A stretch of DNA of 26,251 bases from Planctomycetales bacterium (GTDB lineage Bacteria > Planctomycetota > Planctomycetia > Pirellulales > Thermoguttaceae). The stretch spans positions 1 through 26,251 of the forward strand of contig SKOZ01000045.1 of NCBI GenBank assembly GCA_007119795.1. Reading direction: 5' to 3'. The notes under the pieces are model-generated. The model ran no database searches. It saw only the letters and a program-made list of their open reading frames with translations, and was not told the DNA's origin. Of this stretch, positions 22,510 to 26,251 are shown one piece after another (the stretch's first letter is position 1; each line of letters opens with the position of its first letter). The position numbers were made by a program, and so were the translations under genes.

Positions 22510-23700
22510 ATGAAGGTGCTGGTAGCCAACATCGGCTCGACGAGCTTCAAGTACCGCCTGTACGACATGGCCGACGGGGAGCGGCAGTTGGCCCGCGGCG
22601 GGATCGAGCGGATCGGCGCGGCCGAGAGCCGCTGCACGGTGGAGATCGGTTCCCACCGCGACGAGCGGGTGCTGCAGGTGCCCGACCATGCCGAGGCGGT
22701 CCGCCAGTGCCTGGCCCAGCTCACCGACCCTGCCACCGGCTGCCTGGCCTCGCCCGCGGAGGTCTCGGCGATCGGCTTCAAGGCGGTCCACGGCGGCAAG
22801 GTCAGCGGCGTGCAGCGCGTCACGCCCGAGGTGCTCGCGGCCATGGAGGCGTTGTGCCGCGTGGCCCCGGCCCACAACCCGCCGTACATCCGCGCCATGC
22901 GGCAGCTCAACGAGCAGCTCCCGGAGATACCGCTGGTGGCGGCCTTCGAGACCGGCTTCCACGAGACGATCGCGCCCGCCCACCGCTACTTCGCCGTCCC
23001 TTACGACTGGGCCGAAGAGTTCGCCGTCCGCCGCTACGGGTTCCACGGCGCCAGCCACCGCTACATCGCCACCCGCACGGCCGAGCTCCTTGGCCGCGAC
23101 GACCTGCGGATCATCTCCTGCCACCTCGGCGGCTCCAGTTCGCTCTGCGCCATCCGCGGCGGAGTGAGCGTGATGACCAGCATGGGGATGAGCCCGCAGA
23201 GCGGCCTGCCGCAGAACAACCGCTGCGGCGACTTCGACCCCTTCGCCCTCCCCGTGGTCATGGAGCGGACCGGCAAATCGCTCGAGGCCGTGCTCGACGA
23301 CCTCGCCGAGCGGAGCGGGCTCTTAGGGATCAGCGGTGTCGGCGGCGACCTCCGCGACGTGGCCGAGGCGGCCGCGGCGGGGAACGGCCGCGCCCGGCTG
23401 GCCCTCGACGTCTTCGCCGCCGACGTCCGCCGCTACCTGGGCGCCGGCCTGGTCGAGCTGGGCGGCGCCGATGTGATCGTCTTCACCGGCGGCATCGGCG
23501 AGAACCGCGCCGCCTTCCGCGCCGCCGTGCTCCGCAACCTGGAGGAGTTGGGCATCGTGCTCGACGCGGCGGCCAACGAGGCGACGCGCGCCGAGGGGTG
23601 CATCAGCGCGGCTGCCAGCCGCGTGGCGGTATGGGTGATCCCCACGAACGAGGAGATCGTCGTCGCCCGCCAGACGGTAGCCTGTCTTGCAGGAGGCTAG
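22510..23700 (+). CDS. ackA: Acetate kinase family protein (microcompartment-associated, divergent active site)
   Basis: 396 residues; AAGGAGG at 22495-22501 lies 8 bases before the ATG. The ASKHA acetokinase fold is shown by [10 protein letters not shown] (Asn7, Ser10, Ser12), VHGG, PAHNPP (His122), [12 protein letters not shown] (His179), CHLGGSSSL (His205), RCGDFDP (Arg238), FTGGIGENR and TNEE. It would convert acyl-phosphate from PduL and ADP into free acid and ATP. Aligned by motif to classical acetate kinase, Arg91 is Lys91, the catalytic Asp148 is Glu147, the Asn of HLGNG is Gly208, and VDTSMG is VMTSMG. Either this is a specialised clade with another acyl group or activity is altered. 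The downstream BMC-P gene starts 2 bases after the stop, so translation is coupled. Confidence 0.88.
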   Translation: MKVLVANIGSTSFKYRLYDMADGERQLARGGIERIGAAESRCTVEIGSHRDERVLQVPDHAEAVRQCLAQLTDPATGCLASPAEVSAIGFKAVHGGKVSGVQRVTPEVLAAMEALCRVAPAHNPPYIRAMRQLNEQLPEIPLVAAFETGFHETIAPAHRYFAVPYDWAEEFAVRRYGFHGASHRYIATRTAELLGRDDLRIISCHLGGSSSLCAIRGGVSVMTSMGMSPQSGLPQNNRCGDFDPFALPVVMERTGKSLEAVLDDLAERSGLLGISGVGGDLRDVAEAAAAGNGRARLALDVFAADVRRYLGAGLVELGGADVIVFTGGIGENRAAFRAAVLRNLEELGIVLDAAANEATRAEGCISAAASRVAVWVIPTNEEIVVARQTVACLAGG

Positions 23701-23702
23701 CC

Positions 23703-24041
23703 ATGTTCGTCGCTAAAGTCACCGGCTCGCTGGTCTCCACGCAGAAGGTCCCCGCGATGACCGGGCACAAGCTGCTGGTCATCGAACCCTACCGGGTCGA
23801 TGCCCAGAGCCGCTCGCGGCTGGTCACCACCGGCCGCACGCTGGTGGCCGTCGACACCGTGGGCGCCGGCGAGGGCGAGTACGTCCTCATCGTCCAGGGC
23901 TCCAGTGCCCGCCTCACTCCCGAAACCAAGAACCTGCCGGTCGACGCCGTCATCGTGGGCATCATCGATTCGGTCCACATCGATCAGCGCTGCGTGTACG
24001 CCAAGGAGGAAACGTCGGAGGAGGGAGCCGAAACCACCTAG
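23703..24041 (+). CDS. BMC-P (EutN/CcmL) shell vertex protein 1
   Basis: 112 residues; the ribosome site AGGAGG (23691-23696) lies inside the end of the kinase gene. It has the EutN/CcmL fold pattern: MFVAKVTGSLVSTQKVPAMT, GHKLLVIEPY, LVAVDTVGAGEGEYVLIVQG, then AVIVGIIDSVHI near the end. These proteins form pentamers that cap the vertices of the polyhedral shell. Compared with the second BMC-P at 25759 it has a longer C-terminal tail (YAKEETSEEGAETT). PVM-type loci usually carry several distinct BMC-P paralogues. Confidence 0.93.
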   Translation: MFVAKVTGSLVSTQKVPAMTGHKLLVIEPYRVDAQSRSRLVTTGRTLVAVDTVGAGEGEYVLIVQGSSARLTPETKNLPVDAVIVGIIDSVHIDQRCVYAKEETSEEGAETT

Positions 24042-24042
24042 G

Positions 24043-24062
24043 GCGGATCCGCCGATCCGTCC
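24043..24062. repeat. Dispersed REP-like palindrome (relative of the 11.3 kb copies)
   Basis: GCGGATCCGCCGATCCGTCC repeats the arm and loop order of the 11299-11380 family (CGGATC, four-base loop, GATCCG) and overlaps the perfect palindrome GGCGGATCCGCC at 24042-24053. It starts one base after the stop of BMC-P 1. Confidence 0.5.
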
Positions 24063-24070
24063 GGAGAAGC

Positions 24071-24095
24071 GGGGAGGCGTTGACCGTTCCTCCCC
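24071..24095 (+). other. Hairpin within the operon between BMC-P 1 and the aldehyde dehydrogenase gene
   Basis: GGGGAGG (24071-24077) and CCTCCCC (24089-24095) form a 7-base all-GC/AT perfect stem around an 11-base loop. No T-run follows. The surrounding 24042-24200 gap (about 159 bases) is long for this operon, so the element could set the ratio between shell vertex and enzyme by processing or partial termination. Confidence 0.4.
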
Positions 24096-24206
24096 AGTCG
24101 TGCGCAACCTGTTATCGCGAATCCCCAGCGGCGGGCGGCCCGCTCGGAGCCGTCCCGCAACGACCTTCCCGCCCGATAAACCCATCATCTGGAAACCACC
24201 GTGGCC

Positions 24207-25643
24207 ATGCAAGTCGACGAATCCCTCATCCGCAGTGTCGTCCAGGAAGTGCTCCAGCGGCTGGGCAACAACGGCGCCCCGGCCGCCCCCAGCGGCAGCT
24301 TCCAGGGACGTTTCGGCCAGTTCACCTGCGTCGACGAGGCCACCGCCGCCGCCCGGGAAGGCTTCGAGCGGCTCTCGCGGATGACGCTCGCCGACCGCAA
24401 GCGGATCATCGATCACATCCGCCGCATCTCCACCGAACAGTGCGTCGAGCTGGGCACGATGGAGATGGAAGAGACGAAGATCGGCCGCCTCGAGCACAAG
24501 ATCGACAAGCAGCGGAGCGTGGGCCTGATGACGCCGGGGGTGGAGTTCCTCCGCAGCGACGTCTTCAGCGGCGACCACGGCCTGGCGGTCATCGAGCGCG
24601 GCCCCTTCGGCGTGATCGCCGCCATCACGCCCGTAACCCACTCGCTGCCGACGATCACCTGCAACGCCATCAACCTCATCGCCGCGGGCAACACGGTGGT
24701 CTTCAATCCCCACCCCGGCGGGCGGCGCATCGCCGCCGAGGGGGTCCGCCGCTACAACGAGGCGATCTACCGTGACCTGGGCGTGGACAACCTCCTCTGC
24801 GTGATCACCGAGCCGACGATCGATTCGGCGAACGCGCTCTTCAAGCACCGCGACGTGAACCTGATCCTCGTCACGGGCGGTCCTGCGGTGGCGCGGGCGG
24901 CCATGCAGCAGGCCAAGCGGGCCATCGTCGCCGGCCCCGGCAACCCTCCCGTCGTGGTCGACGAAACGGCCGACCTGGACCGCGCCGCCCGGGCCATCAT
25001 CCGCGGCGCCGGCTACGACAACAACCTCCTCTGCATCGCGGAGAAGGAGGTCTTCGTCGTCGAGCAGGTCTTCGACGCCATGATGGCCGCCATGGAGCGC
25101 GCCGGGGCCGTCCGCCTGGGCAGCGGCGAGGTCGAGGCCCTCACCCGCGCCGCCATCACCCAGGCCGGCGAGGGGGCGCACCGCCACGACGTCCCCGTCA
25201 AGGATTTCATCGGCCAGGACGCCGCCGTGCTCGCCCGGGCCGCCGGCAAACAGGTCGACGCGCAGGTGGAGATCCTCTTCGGCGAGACCGAGGAGAGCAA
25301 TCCCTTCGTCTCCGTCGAGCAGATGATGCCCTTCCTCCCCTTCGTCCGCTGCCGCAACGTCGAGGAGGCCATCGCCAAGGCCTGCCACTACGAACACGGC
25401 TTCCGCCACACGGCCGTCATCCATTCGAACAACGTGCGGAACATGACCCGCATGGGCAAGGCGGTGGATACGACGCTCTTCATCAAGAACGGTGCCAGCC
25501 TGGCTGGCCTGGGCGCCGGCGGCGAGGGCTACTCCTCGTACTCGATCGCCGGCCCCTCCGGTGAAGGCGTCACCACCCCCCTGACCTTCACCCGCGAGCG
25601 CCGCTGCACCATGGTCGACGACCTCCGCATCCTGGGGAAATGA
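24207..25643 (+). CDS. CoA-acylating aldehyde dehydrogenase, PduP-like, microcompartment core enzyme
   Basis: 478 residues from the ATG at 24207; a GTG six bases earlier (24201) has better spacing to GGAAA and may be the true start. It oxidises an aldehyde with NAD and CoA to acyl-CoA, supplying PduL. The N-terminal helix VDESLIRSVVQEVLQRLG, followed by an Ala/Pro/Gly linker, is an encapsulation peptide. Domain features: ERGPFGVIAAITPVTHSLPT (cofactor-domain start), NTVVFNPHPGG, LVTGGPAVARAAM, AGPGNPPVVVD, and the catalytic cysteine in GYDNNLLCIAEKEV (TGC at 25032-25034). The C-terminal part has LFGETEESNPFVSVEQMMPF and FIKNGASLAGLG. In PVM compartments the aldehyde is thought to be lactaldehyde; the sequence alone does not decide between lactaldehyde and propionaldehyde. 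Confidence 0.93.
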   Translation: MQVDESLIRSVVQEVLQRLGNNGAPAAPSGSFQGRFGQFTCVDEATAAAREGFERLSRMTLADRKRIIDHIRRISTEQCVELGTMEMEETKIGRLEHKIDKQRSVGLMTPGVEFLRSDVFSGDHGLAVIERGPFGVIAAITPVTHSLPTITCNAINLIAAGNTVVFNPHPGGRRIAAEGVRRYNEAIYRDLGVDNLLCVITEPTIDSANALFKHRDVNLILVTGGPAVARAAMQQAKRAIVAGPGNPPVVVDETADLDRAARAIIRGAGYDNNLLCIAEKEVFVVEQVFDAMMAAMERAGAVRLGSGEVEALTRAAITQAGEGAHRHDVPVKDFIGQDAAVLARAAGKQVDAQVEILFGETEESNPFVSVEQMMPFLPFVRCRNVEEAIAKACHYEHGFRHTAVIHSNNVRNMTRMGKAVDTTLFIKNGASLAGLGAGGEGYSSYSIAGPSGEGVTTPLTFTRERRCTMVDDLRILGK

Positions 25644-25758
25644 ATGAAATGACTGAATCGGCCGCTCCGTTTCGGCCCAGGCCCTTGCGTGTTGCATCGT
25701 CCATTTTCGCAAATCCCCTTCGATTCCATCGTCACACGCCCCAACCGACAATCCCCGC

Positions 25759-26016
25759 ATGCTCCTAGGACGCGTCATCGGCAATGCCACGGCTACCGTC
25801 AAACACCCCTCGATGCAGGGCTGGAAGCTCCTCGTCGTGCAGCCTCTGCTCGCCGACCTGGACCGCCCCGACGGCGACCCTGTGCTGGCCATCGACAGCG
25901 TGGGGGCCGGCGCGGGCACGCTGGTGATGATCACCAGCGACGGCAAGGGGACCCGCGAGCTCGTAGGCCGCGACGACACCCCCGTCCGCTGGAGCGTCAT
26001 GGGCCTCCGCGACTGA
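25759..26016 (+). CDS. BMC-P (EutN/CcmL) shell vertex protein 2
   Basis: 85 residues with the minimal EutN/CcmL fold: MLLGRVIGNATATVKHPSMQ, GWKLLVVQPL, DPVLAIDSVGAGAGTLVMIT, ending RWSVMGLRD. It forms pentamers at shell vertices. No Shine-Dalgarno is seen in front of the ATG. It starts 115 bases after the dehydrogenase stop; that gap contains nothing I recognise. Its stop codon merges into the heptamer-repeat spacer that leads to the next gene. Confidence 0.93.
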   Translation: MLLGRVIGNATATVKHPSMQGWKLLVVQPLLADLDRPDGDPVLAIDSVGAGAGTLVMITSDGKGTRELVGRDDTPVRWSVMGLRD

Positions 26017-26110
26017 AGAGTGAAAGATGAAGTGTGAAGTTTGAAGTGTGAGCGCTTCGACTTCACCTTTCCAACTTCCAACTTCCAACTTCCAACTTCG
26101 AACTTCAAAC
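26015..26110. repeat. Heptamer repeat arrays in inverted orientation filling the spacer
   Basis: The left half is five 7-base units of the type GAAGTGT/GAAAGAT (26015-26049), beginning inside the TGA stop of BMC-P 2. The right half is six units of TTCCAAC/TTCGAAC/TTCAAAC (26069-26110), followed by TTCA and the ATG of the next gene at 26115. The halves are near complements (GAAGTTTGAAGT at 26036-26047 pairs with ACTTCAAACTTC at 26102-26113), so the RNA could fold into a long hairpin that covers the translation start. Confidence 0.8.
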
Positions 26111-26114
26111 TTCA

Positions 26115-26251
26115 ATGTCCCCTTCCCCCGAGTTGATCGAAGCGATCGTCCGCGAGGTGCTCGCGCGCCTCCGCGCTCGAGCGGAGGAAGGGGGCCAGCC
26201 GGCAGAATGCGCGGCGCCGGCCGCGCCGCCCCCGGCGGGCGATGCGGGCCC
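26115..26251 (+). CDS. Start of a microcompartment cargo protein with encapsulation peptide (partial)
   Basis: Forty-five codons before the window ends. The first 20 residues, MSPSPELIEAIVREVLARLR, form an amphipathic helix with the same I-V-x-E-V-L pattern as the N-termini of PduL and the aldehyde dehydrogenase. They are followed by an Ala/Pro/Gly-rich linker (CAAPAAPPPAGDAG). This is the usual layout of a targeting peptide joined to an enzyme. In known PVM loci a class II aldolase or another core enzyme carries such a peptide, but nothing of the catalytic domain is visible here, so no enzyme is named. Confidence 0.7.
   Translation, partial: MSPSPELIEAIVREVLARLRARAEEGGQPAECAAPAAPPPAGDAG

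Noticed and set aside
25649..25768. 39-codon ORF between the dehydrogenase and BMC-P 2
   Set aside because: Pro/Arg-rich with no recognisable pattern, no Shine-Dalgarno, and it runs into the BMC-P gene in another frame.
23697..26108. 803-codon open frame on the minus strand opposite the kinase, BMC-P and dehydrogenase genes
   Set aside because: Antisense to well-supported genes; its N-terminus (KFEVGSWKLEVGK) is just the translated heptamer repeat.

Overview
The window is GC-rich, dense and almost entirely plus-strand. Gene content points to Planctomycetota (or a PVC-superphylum relative): an operon of the planctomycete/verrucomicrobial (PVM) bacterial-microcompartment type, exported FG-GAP/VCBS proteins with ASPIC/UnbV ends, a Tat-exported Gfo/Idh/MocA oxidoreductase, and repeat-rich spacers. 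No rRNA, tRNA or CRISPR array was recognised. All assignments are by reading motifs; no database search was possible.

Region 1 (1-9820) is a tandem paralogous array: the tail of one TPR-like gene, then CRTAC1-like / TPR / CRTAC1-like / CRTAC1-like / TPR / CRTAC1-like, closely spaced or overlapping, probably one transcription unit. The TPR proteins carry one N-terminal membrane anchor. The CRTAC1-like proteins carry signal peptides, calcium-loop beta-propeller repeats and a C-terminal ASPIC/UnbV domain. Region 2 (10091-14951) has a lipoprotein with an NHL/SMP-30-like propeller, then a spacer built of palindromic and tandem repeats, then a 1179-residue lipoprotein that joins TPR, VCBS and ASPIC/UnbV modules in one chain. 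That fusion suggests the separate TPR and CRTAC1-like products of region 1 work together at the cell envelope. Region 3 (15070-18555) has an exported protein that looks like an (alpha/alpha) toroid carbohydrate-active enzyme, an intrinsic terminator, and the Tat-exported oxidoreductase.

Region 4 (18556-19236) is a divergent control region. A near-consensus minus-strand sigma70 promoter leads to a short minus-strand gene with a strong Shine-Dalgarno. Rightward, a perfect tandem repeat containing CTTTC and a palindrome lying inside a candidate promoter spacer precede the microcompartment operon.

Region 5 (19237 to the window end) is that operon: DeoR-type regulator, PduL phosphotransacylase, two BMC-H hexamer shell genes, a zeta-toxin-like P-loop kinase with a small overlapping partner, acetate kinase, a BMC-P pentamer, a CoA-acylating aldehyde dehydrogenase, a second BMC-P, and the start of another protein with an encapsulation-type N-terminus. 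Inferred pathway: an aldehyde (in known PVM compartments, lactaldehyde from fucose or rhamnose) is oxidised to acyl-CoA inside the shell, PduL makes acyl-phosphate, and the kinase makes ATP and acid. The aldolase is not visible here. The kinase differs from classical acetate kinases at several active-site positions, and the zeta-like pair is an unexpected insertion.
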